Of a stretch of 8,606 bases of DNA, positions 1 through 7,129 are shown in pieces (the first letter of the stretch is position 1; each line of letters opens with the position of its first letter). The notes under the pieces are model-generated. The model made no database searches. It was not told where the DNA came from and saw nothing but the letters and a program-made list of their open reading frames with translations. Made by a program: the position numbers and the translations under genes. Origin of the DNA: Flavobacterium psychrophilum (GTDB taxonomy: Bacteria; Bacteroidota; Bacteroidia; Flavobacteriales; Flavobacteriaceae); assembly GCA_945866505.1 (NCBI GenBank), contig CAMBHH010000147.1, forward strand, positions 1-8,606. The letters are read 5' to 3'.

Positions 1-66
1 TGATAAAATTAAAAGTCAAATAGAAGAATATGACATAAATTATCAATTATTCAGCGCTATACGAAT

Positions 67-93
67 TTTGATAATAATAAATCAATAAATTTG
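67..93 (+). promoter_or_regulatory. Candidate Bacteroidota-type promoter for the three-gene ATP-grasp cassette
   Basis: Positions 86-93 read TAAATTTG, an exact match to the TAnnTTTG -7 element of Bacteroidota primary-sigma promoters. A TTTG at 67-70 could be the -33 element, but only 15 bp separate the two boxes, shorter than the roughly 17-23 bp usually given. The leader to the ATG at 157 would be about 60 bases of very AT-rich DNA, as is common in this phylum. The match could be chance in such AT-rich sequence. The position just ahead of the only + strand gene cluster is the main support. Confidence 0.4.
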
Positions 94-156
94 TTTTATA
101 CAATTTTTTTAATAAAAAATAATTTAATTAGCTGACTATTCAACAATGCAATATAT

Positions 157-1590
157 ATGAAGTCAATTCCAAAATTAAACCCAAACGGATGGGACGAAAT
201 GTTTTCGAGCAAAGGAGTGCGAAATTCTTATCGCAACGTTTTGCAAACATTACAAAACCTAAGCCCCGAAAGTATTGAACAAAAGCAAGAACAAGCTTCT
301 GATTTTTTTATGAATCAAGGAATTACCTTCACGGTCTACAGCGATGACAATCAAGGAATCGAAAGGATATTCCCTTTCGATATTATTCCAAGAATAATCA
401 CTCATAAAGATTGGGACGAAGTAGAAAAAGGAATTGGACAGCGATTAAGGGCGCTCAACTTGTTTTTGGAGGACGTTTATAACGAACAAAGTATCATAAA
501 AGAAGGCATTATTCCAGCGGCTTTAATCTCCTCTTGTCCTCATTATCTGCAAGAAGTACACGGGATAAAATTGCCACATAACATTCACATTCACATAGCG
601 GGTATCGATTTGATTCGAGGCGAAAACGGAGCGTTTTATGTGCTAGAAGACAATCTTCGATGTCCCAGCGGAGTAAGTTATATGCTAGAAAACAGGGAGA
701 TTACCAAGCGTATTTTTCCTGAAATGCTGACTTCAAATCGGGTGAGTATGGTGGGCAATTATCCAATGGTCTTGCACAACATATTAATCTCAATGTCGCC
801 CCGAAACATCTCAAATCCCAATGTTGTTTTGCTCACTCCAGGAGTGTATAACTCTGCTTATTATGAGCATACTTTTTTAGCGAGACAAATGGGAATTCCG
901 TTAGTAGAAGGAAGAGATTTGATTGTAAACAACAATAATGTTTACATGAAAACCACTTCTGGACTAGAACAAGTAGATGTAATTTACAGACGCCTTGACG
1001 ACGATTATTTAGATCCTTTGGTTTTTAGACCTGATAGTGCTTTAGGAGTTCCTGGACTGATTAGCTCCTACAAAATGGGGAATGTCGCCTTGGTTAACGC
1101 CGTAGGAAATGGAGTTGCTGACGATAAAGCAGTTTATGCTTACGTACCCGATATGATCAAATATTATCTCAACGAAGAGCCTATTCTAAAAAATGTTCCC
1201 ACTTACCAAATGGAAAACAAAGAGGAACGGGAACTCGTATTTGCTGATATGGGAAATATGGTCATCAAAGAAACCAATCAAAGCGGCGGATATGGTATGA
1301 TTATGGGCAATAAAGCCACTGAAGAAGAACTTGAAAAAGGGAAAAAAGCAATTCTTGCCAATCCGAGGAATTTCATCGCACAACCCATTATTCAGCTGAG
1401 TACTGTACCTTGCCTCATTGATGGCCAACTCAAATTGCGTCACGTAGATTTAAGACCTTATGCTTTATTTGGCCCTGATGGCGTAAAAATAATTCCAGGT
1501 GGATTGACTCGTGTGGCACTTACTGAAGGTTCATTGGTAGTTAATTCGTCACAGGGAGGAGGAAGTAAAGACACTTGGATTATAGAATAA
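157..1590 (+). CDS. Circularly permuted type 2 ATP-grasp protein (COG2308/DUF404-DUF407 type)
   Basis: This 477-residue cytosolic protein (no signal peptide or membrane segment) is close to the usual length of the circularly permuted ATP-grasp family. Family-like blocks appear in order: EDVYNEQSIIKEG near 105-117, EDNLRCPSGVSY at 164-175, VIYRRLDDDYLDPL near 275-287, GNGVADDK at 317-324, a lysine followed by a glycine-rich loop (K371, GGYG 377-380), HVDLRP at 429-434, GGLTRVA at 448-454 and the C-terminal SSQGGGSKDTW at 464-474. Related ATP-grasp enzymes activate a carboxylate with ATP and couple it to an amine; amide or peptide ligation is therefore inferred, and the substrate is unknown. 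The ATG at 157 gives the expected N-terminus; an earlier ATG at 146 stops after four codons. The gene is first in a cassette with alpha-E and transglutaminase-like genes, which supports the family call. Confidence 0.9.
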   Translation: MKSIPKLNPNGWDEMFSSKGVRNSYRNVLQTLQNLSPESIEQKQEQASDFFMNQGITFTVYSDDNQGIERIFPFDIIPRIITHKDWDEVEKGIGQRLRALNLFLEDVYNEQSIIKEGIIPAALISSCPHYLQEVHGIKLPHNIHIHIAGIDLIRGENGAFYVLEDNLRCPSGVSYMLENREITKRIFPEMLTSNRVSMVGNYPMVLHNILISMSPRNISNPNVVLLTPGVYNSAYYEHTFLARQMGIPLVEGRDLIVNNNNVYMKTTSGLEQVDVIYRRLDDDYLDPLVFRPDSALGVPGLISSYKMGNVALVNAVGNGVADDKAVYAYVPDMIKYYLNEEPILKNVPTYQMENKEERELVFADMGNMVIKETNQSGGYGMIMGNKATEEELEKGKKAILANPRNFIAQPIIQLSTVPCLIDGQLKLRHVDLRPYALFGPDGVKIIPGGLTRVALTEGSLVVNSSQGGGSKDTWIIE

Positions 1591-1622
1591 TAAAAGGATT
1601 TTCTAAAATAAACGATAATAGA

Positions 1623-2576
1623 ATGAAAACAAATATGCTCAGCCGAGTTGCAGACGGAATGTTTTGGCTCAACAGATATATGGAAAGAACGGATGGAATG
1701 CTGCTGACTCTTAACACCTTTTACATTTTGTCTTTTGACAAAGAAATGAATGATTCTCAGGGATACAGACCGTTATTAGAATATTATACCGATTTGACTA
1801 AAAATCAAATTATTGAATCGCAATATGATTCGAATTTTGTCCTGAAACACATCATTTGTGATAATCATAATGTTAATTCTGTTAAAAACCTTGTTCGGAA
1901 AGCCCGCGAAAATGCTAGAGGTTCGCAAGACAAAATCACTAAAGAGCTTTGGGAACATATTAACTCACTCTATCATTACACTAATTCGCCTGAATTGCCA
2001 AAAAGATTGGAAACTTATGAAGCGGTGAATGTTATTACTAAACTCAAAAATGATCTTTTGTTGTATAACGGAATACTGCATGTTACCATGCCAAGAGGTT
2101 TAGGCTGGTGTTTTTCAAGCATTGGAAAAAACGTTGAACGCTGCTTACAAACCATTTCAATGACGCAAGCTTATTACAAGCCTATTAATTATAATCTTGA
2201 TGGTGAAGAAGATTTATTGTATTGGAGACGGTTACTATTGTCACTTTCGGGGTATGAACAATATTTAAAAAGTTATAGCAACATTTCGCACAATCGAAAA
2301 ATCGCTCAGCATGTGGTTTTCAATAAAGATTTTTCACATTCGGTAATGTACACTTTAGAATTAATTGACAAATATTTAGGGTATTTGTGTATAGACAATA
2401 TTTCTCAAGAAGCGAGAACATTACAAAATCAATTTGGAAGGCTAAAAAGCATGGTTAGATATACCGATTATTACAATCTAACAAACCAACAATTAGAAGA
2501 TGTTTTAAACGATACTGAAACACAATTGGTTCAATTTTCGACTGATTTTTCTAAATTATTCTTCTCTTATACCTAG
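1623..2576 (+). CDS. Alpha-E domain protein (COG2307/DUF403 type)
   Basis: The protein is 317 residues long, predominantly helical and charged, with no export signal. Family hallmarks in this numbering are MLSRVAD at 5-11 and RYMERTDG at 18-25 (family consensus resembles MLSRVAxxLYWxxRYxERAE), ARENARG within 94-100 followed by a conserved W/N helix, and GWCFSSIGKNVERC near 161-174, which corresponds to the family's LGRxLERA helix. No catalytic motif is apparent; the family is known mainly as the obligate partner of the circularly permuted ATP-grasp protein, sometimes fused to it, so a scaffold or accessory role is inferred. The ATG at 1623 was chosen because family members begin just before MLSR. 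A TTG at 1575 would add 16 non-conserved residues and overlap the upstream gene, and an ATG at 1635 would begin exactly at MLSR. The gene ends 4 bases before the transglutaminase-like gene, so translation is probably coupled. Confidence 0.87.
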   Translation: MKTNMLSRVADGMFWLNRYMERTDGMLLTLNTFYILSFDKEMNDSQGYRPLLEYYTDLTKNQIIESQYDSNFVLKHIICDNHNVNSVKNLVRKARENARGSQDKITKELWEHINSLYHYTNSPELPKRLETYEAVNVITKLKNDLLLYNGILHVTMPRGLGWCFSSIGKNVERCLQTISMTQAYYKPINYNLDGEEDLLYWRRLLLSLSGYEQYLKSYSNISHNRKIAQHVVFNKDFSHSVMYTLELIDKYLGYLCIDNISQEARTLQNQFGRLKSMVRYTDYYNLTNQQLEDVLNDTETQLVQFSTDFSKLFFSYT

Positions 2577-2580
2577 TAAA

Positions 2581-3552
2581 ATGCCAACATTTAACATAGT
2601 TCATATCACAAAATACGAATACAATTTTGCTATAAAAGAGAGTATCAACGAAGTGCGGTTATTTCCATATCAATTTGATAACCAAGAGGTTTTACAACAT
2701 CAGCTTTTAATAACGACTAATCCCTTTGTCGAAATATCAAAGGATTTTTACGGCAATAGTGTGGGTAATTTTAATATTTTGGAACCGCACAAAGAGATGA
2801 TTATCGAATCTCAGATGGTAGTAAAAGTAAATCATTCGCTCAAAATTCCTGAAATAGATACTACGAAAGTTCAAGATTTAGAAGTAGAAAAAGCAAATAA
2901 TAGCTCTTTACTTCGTCTTTGTTATCCGGATTCTATTACAAATCAGAAGAAAATAGACTCTTATTTAAAAAAAATTGATGCTACTACCATTTCTGTCATT
3001 GAAATTGCCCAGAAATGCAGTGAATACATTTTTAGAAACTTCACTTACACCAAAGGAATTACTAATATTGAAACTACTATCGACGAAATATTAGTACACA
3101 AAAAAGGAGTTTGTCAAGATTTTGCTCATGTTCTGCTTCAATTCTTACGTACTGCTGGAATCCCTTCGAGATATGTGAGTGGCTACATTTGTCCCAATGC
3201 CGCAGGATTTAGAGGAGAAGGAGCAACTCACGCTTGGGTAGAATTTTACACACCATCGCAAGGCTGGCTTGGTATAGATCCAACCAATAATATCTGGACA
3301 ATGGACAAACATGTCAAACTTTCGGTGGGTAGAGATTTTAATGAATGTACACCTGTAAAAGGAACTTTCAAAGGATTTGCCAAACAAACGCTTTCAGTTA
3401 GCGTTTCTATAGGATATGAAGATGGGCGACTATTTGAAGAAGTAAATGTTGTAAAACTGCAAAAAGTCTCCGATGATGTGCAAAAACAACTTGATCTACT
3501 AGAATATCAGCTGCAATTGCAAATGAGGCAACAACAGCAACAACAACAGTAG
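2581..3552 (+). CDS. Transglutaminase-like cysteine enzyme (COG1305 type) with polyglutamine C-terminus
   Basis: This 323-residue protein has the bacterial transglutaminase N-terminal beta domain (about 1-90, starting FNIVHITKYEYN, with NEVRLFPYQ near 23-31). The core domain follows at about 135-240. The catalytic triad is visible: C178 in KKGVCQDFAH, H217 in THAWVEFY and D233 in GIDPTNN. Family members can act as proteases, amidases or transglutaminases; which applies here cannot be read from sequence. No signal peptide is seen, so it should act in the cytosol. It follows the alpha-E gene by 4 bases, completing the ATP-grasp/alpha-E/transglutaminase trio, so it is likely to process or transfer the amide-linked product of the ATP-grasp enzyme (inference). 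An oddity is the glutamine-rich tail after residue 300, ending in seven consecutive glutamines before the stop. The start at 2581 places the conserved N-terminal strand at residue 4. Confidence 0.9.
   Translation: MPTFNIVHITKYEYNFAIKESINEVRLFPYQFDNQEVLQHQLLITTNPFVEISKDFYGNSVGNFNILEPHKEMIIESQMVVKVNHSLKIPEIDTTKVQDLEVEKANNSSLLRLCYPDSITNQKKIDSYLKKIDATTISVIEIAQKCSEYIFRNFTYTKGITNIETTIDEILVHKKGVCQDFAHVLLQFLRTAGIPSRYVSGYICPNAAGFRGEGATHAWVEFYTPSQGWLGIDPTNNIWTMDKHVKLSVGRDFNECTPVKGTFKGFAKQTLSVSVSIGYEDGRLFEEVNVVKLQKVSDDVQKQLDLLEYQLQLQMRQQQQQQQ
3529..3549 (+). repeat. CAA/CAG trinucleotide tract encoding Gln7
   Basis: Seven consecutive glutamine codons (CAA or CAG, mixed) end the transglutaminase-like gene directly before its TAG. 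They follow a glutamine- and leucine-rich helix-like stretch. Mixed codons make slippage less likely than in a pure tract, but copy number could still vary between strains. Confidence 0.85.
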
Positions 3553-3568
3553 TTAGGTTTCTTAATAC

Positions 3569-3609
3569 AAAACGGCGCAATTTTATAACTGATAAAATTG
3601 CGCCGTTTT
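3569..3609. terminator. Bidirectional terminator shared by two convergent operons
   Basis: Two perfectly complementary 18-base arms lie at 3569-3586 and 3592-3609, with a five-base loop (AACTG). The stem has a GC core (CGGCGC) with A runs on the 5' side and T runs on the 3' side, so on either strand the hairpin ends in a short U run. It sits 16 bases after the transglutaminase-like stop and 19 bases after the EnvC-like stop, as expected for one intrinsic terminator serving both convergent units. Confidence 0.9.
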
Positions 3610-3628
3610 ATACTTTCTATATTTGGTA

Positions 3629-4936
3629 TCACATATTAAACAACCATGAAGCTGGATTGTTATACGTAGTATTCTGCGAAATGGTAAATTTTAGCACAGT
3701 TCTTCCAGTTTCGCCATTGGTTCTTACCTTTCCAATACTTTGTTTGATACTGACCTTATCGCCTTTACTTACATTTACCGAACTCAAATTTTGATACACC
3801 GTGAAATAATCTCCATGTTGTATCATTACCGCTTTGTTTACGGGAGACAATACCATAACACTAGTTACTTCACCCGCAAAAACAGCTCTTGCGGTTGATC
3901 CTTGATCAGTAGTGATTTCTACTCCGCTATTGTGCACCGTTAAGGATGAAAATTGAGGATGAGGTTGGTCTCCGTAGCCTAAAGAAACAAAACCCTTTTC
4001 TACTGGCCAAGGTAATTTTCCCTTATTGGCTTTAAAATTATCAGCTAATATTTTTTCTTCAGGTGTTAATACAATTTTTGCTGAAGACACAGCTGGCGCA
4101 GCCGAAACAATGGCTTTGGCTCGCTTTTTTATTTCATCTTTTGAATCTCCAGCTTTTGCTTCAGCTTCAGCTTTTTTCATTGCTTTCTCCAATGCTGCTT
4201 TTCGATTGGCTTCGGCTATAGCTTCCCGAATTATACGATCAATTTGTCGGTCAATAGCTTTTGCTTCTTGCTGTTTTTTCTTGATGTCAGCGGCAATTTT
4301 ATTCTTGTCTTGCTTGATTGATTTGACTAATTTTTCTTGCTCTTGTTTGGCCTTCAGCAATGATAATCGTTCTTTTTCGTTTTCTTGAATCAATTTTTGT
4401 TTGGCTGATTTTTGAGAGCCCAATTTTTCGTTATAAACCGTGATCTGATCTGATTTCGATTTAATTTCGTCACCTTGCATTTTTCTATAATTAGTATATT
4501 GTTTCATATACTGCGCTCTTTTGTAAGCTTGCAAAAAACTATCAGACGATAATATAAACATGGCTCTACTTTGCTCAGAACGACTTTTATAAGACTTTAA
4601 AATCATCTCGGCATAATCTTCTTTTAAAACAACAAGTTCCCGATTTAATTTGTTGATTTGCATCTGATTGATGTAAATATCGTTGCTCAACAACTTGGCT
4701 TGCTTTTCAGTTGTATTGATCAGTTTTTCTTTTAGCTTTATTTTATTTTCCTGAACAATAACTACGCTCACCGCCGACTTTTCTTTTTTCTTTACCGATT
4801 GCAACAACTTTTCATTATCAATTATTTCTTGTTGTATTTGGGCTTTTCGTTTTTCTAATTTTTCTTGCTGTGTTTCTTGACTCCACATCAATGAAGTCAT
4901 ACCAATTAAAATCAGACTAAGGAGAAATTTTGACAT
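3629..4936 (-). CDS. EnvC-like murein hydrolase activator (M23/LytM domain, apparently non-catalytic)
   Basis: This 435-residue exported protein begins with a signal peptide (about 1-19, ending MWSQ). A long charged coiled coil follows from about 22 to 250, an Ala/Lys-rich linker to about 290, and a LytM domain from about 308 to 435. This architecture and length match EnvC, the periplasmic protein that activates cell-wall amidases at division. In the LytM domain the HxGxD zinc motif reads NSGVE (N336, E340), and the HLHF motif reads VLKF (414-417), so the zinc ligands look lost; only H374 in the IQHGDYFTVY block survives. That favours an activator over an active endopeptidase. It is the last gene of the - strand unit, 22 bp after the lipoprotein gene. 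An FtsEX-like partner is not in the window. Confidence 0.85.
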   Translation of the reverse strand: MSKFLLSLILIGMTSLMWSQETQQEKLEKRKAQIQQEIIDNEKLLQSVKKKEKSAVSVVIVQENKIKLKEKLINTTEKQAKLLSNDIYINQMQINKLNRELVVLKEDYAEMILKSYKSRSEQSRAMFILSSDSFLQAYKRAQYMKQYTNYRKMQGDEIKSKSDQITVYNEKLGSQKSAKQKLIQENEKERLSLLKAKQEQEKLVKSIKQDKNKIAADIKKKQQEAKAIDRQIDRIIREAIAEANRKAALEKAMKKAEAEAKAGDSKDEIKKRAKAIVSAAPAVSSAKIVLTPEEKILADNFKANKGKLPWPVEKGFVSLGYGDQPHPQFSSLTVHNSGVEITTDQGSTARAVFAGEVTSVMVLSPVNKAVMIQHGDYFTVYQNLSSVNVSKGDKVSIKQSIGKVRTNGETGRTVLKFTISQNTTYNNPASWLFNM

Positions 4937-4953
4937 AGTAAAATAAGTTTGTG

Positions 4954-4961
4954 CAAATTTA
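4954..4961 (-). promoter_or_regulatory. Weak candidate -7 box upstream of the EnvC-like gene
   Basis: The - strand reads TAAATTTG here, an exact TAnnTTTG word whose TA overlaps the lipoprotein stop codon. It would give a leader of roughly a dozen bases before the EnvC-like ATG. No TTG or TTTG -33 box is visible at the proper spacing, and the genes are otherwise close enough to be co-transcribed, so this is probably chance. Confidence 0.18.
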
Positions 4962-5756
4962 CTTAATTATAATTCTTTTGTAATCATTTGGGACACTATA
5001 AGGAAAAGAAAGTTCTTCATTAAAGCTTACAGTGTTGTATTCTATATTTATTTCCGCTTTCCCATTTTTTTGATAACTGTCGATATTAAGGGTTAAAGGC
5101 AATGTCATTTCTGGAAATTCTTTTTTGTTAGAATAGACCACTTGAATCATTCTTCCCTCTTTAGTTTGTGTAATTTCCTGTTTTTTGATAGTAAAATTAT
5201 TGCCGTCAATATAGAACGATTTCTTAGTGTTCCCATCAGATTCTTCGTCCAATCGATACACTTGATCGCTGAAAGTTTCTATATATTTTCCTGTTTTCAA
5301 ATTATCAATTGCTCTTCCCAACAACATATTTTGCAGTTTGTCGAAATCTAAATCGGTGCCTAATAATTCGCTTATTGCGCTGAAATCGCCTTCATAATAA
5401 GTTCCTTTGACTTTTTCGTAATAGCTAACTTTGGTTGGTGTAATTGAAGCTTTTGCCATAGTGATTCCTAAAAACCGTACGCTTACCAATATCTGCTCAT
5501 TTTTTTTGAGTTTAATCTCAACTGAAACATTCTGATTTTGTTTCTCGCTCGTGTATGCTACTGCGGCTTTTATATATAATGTCTTAAACTCATTTTTATT
5601 GTTGTAGTAGTTTTCAATTATTTTATTAACACTCTTTTTATTTTCATTTTTAGACACTTCGACCACTCCTGTTTTCGATTTACACGAAACTAGCGCCAAT
5701 GAACAGATTAGGCTAACCATAAAAAGAAGTCTTATATTTTTAGAAAATTGATTCAT
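4959..5756 (-). CDS. DUF4292-type outer-envelope lipoprotein of unknown function
   Basis: This is a 265-residue predicted lipoprotein. A hydrophobic segment at 9-22 leads to the lipobox LVSC, with C25 as the lipidated residue. The mature part resembles the Bacteroidota family DUF4292: a strand-rich region with EIKLKKNEQILVSVRFLGI near 80-98, ITPTKVSYYEKVKGTYYEGDF near 105-125 and the LDFDKLQNMLLG block at 136-147. The alternating strands followed by long C-terminal strands suggest a lipid-binding, LolB- or LppX-like half-barrel; this is my inference from the pattern, not a demonstrated function. The gene is 8 bp after the TPR gene and 22 bp before the EnvC-like gene, so all three exported products are probably made together. 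No enzymatic motif is seen. Confidence 0.82.
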   Translation of the reverse strand: MNQFSKNIRLLFMVSLICSLALVSCKSKTGVVEVSKNENKKSVNKIIENYYNNKNEFKTLYIKAAVAYTSEKQNQNVSVEIKLKKNEQILVSVRFLGITMAKASITPTKVSYYEKVKGTYYEGDFSAISELLGTDLDFDKLQNMLLGRAIDNLKTGKYIETFSDQVYRLDEESDGNTKKSFYIDGNNFTIKKQEITQTKEGRMIQVVYSNKKEFPEMTLPLTLNIDSYQKNGKAEINIEYNTVSFNEELSFPYSVPNDYKRIIIK

Positions 5757-5764
5757 TTTATATC

Positions 5765-7114
5765 TTATTTTTTGGCTTTTAATAATTGATTGGCTTTTGC
5801 AAAATAGTATTCTTTTTTCTTGAAATCTCCCAAGCCATTGTAGGCTTCGCCCAATTGAAGATTGAAATTAGTTTCTAATTGTACATCATCGACCACATAA
5901 TCCATTCCCATTTCTAGCATTTCAATAGCTTTTTTATATTGCTTCAATTGATTGTTTGCCAAACCCGAAAAAAAATAAAACTGAGGTTGACTCGGATAAA
6001 TTTCTACTAAAGTTGCTGCTTTTTTTGAAATAATGTCAAATTGTTTGGTTTCGACATACGTTTGAAGCAAAAGCATATTGGTTTCAATATCTTCTCCTGA
6101 ACTATTCTTTAAAGCTTGTTCATAATACAAAGCGGCTTTCGCCCATTGCTTTTTACTATAATAAAACTTTCCTATTTCTTTACCAACATTTACGGTTGTA
6201 TCTTTATCAAAATAGGTGATTGCTTTTTCCAAATCTGAGGAATACTGCGGGTTTTTATCGACAAATAATAAAAACTCATTCAGCACTCGGTGTTTTATTT
6301 TAGAATCTATTTGAGCATTGGCCAAAACTACGTTCATTGCATTTATGGCTTTTTGAGCTTCATTTTTGTCTAAATACAATTTAAATAAGCCTATTTGTGA
6401 CCAGTCCGAATCTGGAATTTCTGTTTCTAATTTTTTGGTAATTTCATCTGCTTTTTCACTTTCATTATTCTCCGAATACAACTTAATCAAAGCAACATAA
6501 TTCGCTTCTTCTGTCGGATTTAATTTAATTTGAGCTATTAAATTATTTATTTCAGAATTTTGAAATTTTCCTTGCGACAAAATTTGTGTTTTGTAGATTT
6601 CACGTCGATCCGATTTTCCAACCTTTTCATTTAATTCATTAATTAAAACGAGCGCTTTGTCAAATTGTTGCGTGTACATATAAAGAGAGACCAAATCATC
6701 TTTATACGATTCATTGAATTCTATCAGCTTATTGACCGCAATAATCGCTTGCGTGTAATTCCTAATTTGGTAGCTTGCATCATACATTCCTGCCCAAAAC
6801 CATTTGTTTTTGGGTTCGATTTGTGCTGCTTTTTCATAGGAATCATAGCTTTGTTCATAGTTTTTTAGACAAAAATAGTTTTTCCCCATTTCCGAATAAA
6901 CAACGGCATCATTGGGTTTTATTTTCAAACAATCTTCCAATGCGGAAATGGCTTTGTCGTAATTCTCGATTCCTTTTTGCTTTAGGGATTCATAAAAAGA
7001 ATCCTGAAATTTGTCCGTATCAAGCACGATGGATTCTGGTTCAGCTTGCGCCAATAGTACCGCCGAATTGCAAAGCAAAACCAATAATAATACTATTGAA
7101 GCTGTTTTTTTCAT
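5765..7114 (-). CDS. Secreted tetratricopeptide-repeat protein
   Basis: The 449-residue protein starts with MKK and a hydrophobic core, ending in the AQA signal-peptidase I site near residue 24, so it should be periplasmic or surface-located. The rest is almost entirely helical repeats. Clear TPR units run at about 71-102 (VYSEMGKNYFCLKNYEQSYDSY onwards), 308-342 (GKFYYSKKQWAKAALYYEQAL), 377-410 and 416-446 (LGEAYNGLGDFKKKEYYFAKA); weaker ones fill 103-300. TPR proteins bind partners rather than catalyse. The partner is unknown, but the co-encoded lipoprotein and EnvC-like protein are obvious candidates. The gene is separated by 51 bp from the nucleotidyltransferase gene and by only 8 bp from the lipoprotein gene. 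No lipobox or C-terminal sorting domain is visible. Confidence 0.87.
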   Translation of the reverse strand: MKKTASIVLLLVLLCNSAVLLAQAEPESIVLDTDKFQDSFYESLKQKGIENYDKAISALEDCLKIKPNDAVVYSEMGKNYFCLKNYEQSYDSYEKAAQIEPKNKWFWAGMYDASYQIRNYTQAIIAVNKLIEFNESYKDDLVSLYMYTQQFDKALVLINELNEKVGKSDRREIYKTQILSQGKFQNSEINNLIAQIKLNPTEEANYVALIKLYSENNESEKADEITKKLETEIPDSDWSQIGLFKLYLDKNEAQKAINAMNVVLANAQIDSKIKHRVLNEFLLFVDKNPQYSSDLEKAITYFDKDTTVNVGKEIGKFYYSKKQWAKAALYYEQALKNSSGEDIETNMLLLQTYVETKQFDIISKKAATLVEIYPSQPQFYFFSGLANNQLKQYKKAIEMLEMGMDYVVDDVQLETNFNLQLGEAYNGLGDFKKKEYYFAKANQLLKAKK

Positions 7115-7129
7115 TTATTTAAATCTAAA

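Noticed and set aside
2..88. Open frame on the + strand giving a 28-residue tail (DKIKSQIEEYD onwards) ending in TAA at 86-88; a possible C-terminus of an upstream gene
   Set aside because: A 28-codon open stretch at a window edge is not unusual in three frames, the sequence matches no family I recognise, and the stop overlaps the candidate -7 promoter box. The sequence left of position 1 would settle it.
1186..1443. Antisense open frame of 85 codons within the ATP-grasp gene
   Set aside because: It is phenylalanine-rich and low in complexity, as expected from the complement of lysine/glutamate codons, and it lies wholly opposite a conserved domain.
4026..4388. + strand open frame of 120 codons opposite the EnvC-like gene
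   Set aside because: Its Ala/Ser/Phe-rich composition mirrors the coiled coil and Ala/Lys linker on the other strand. It has no family resemblance and no promoter or ribosome-site support.
6775..7122. + strand open frame of 115 codons opposite the start of the TPR gene
   Set aside because: The opposite frame has a signal peptide and clear TPR units; this one shows no recognisable domain and is a shadow.
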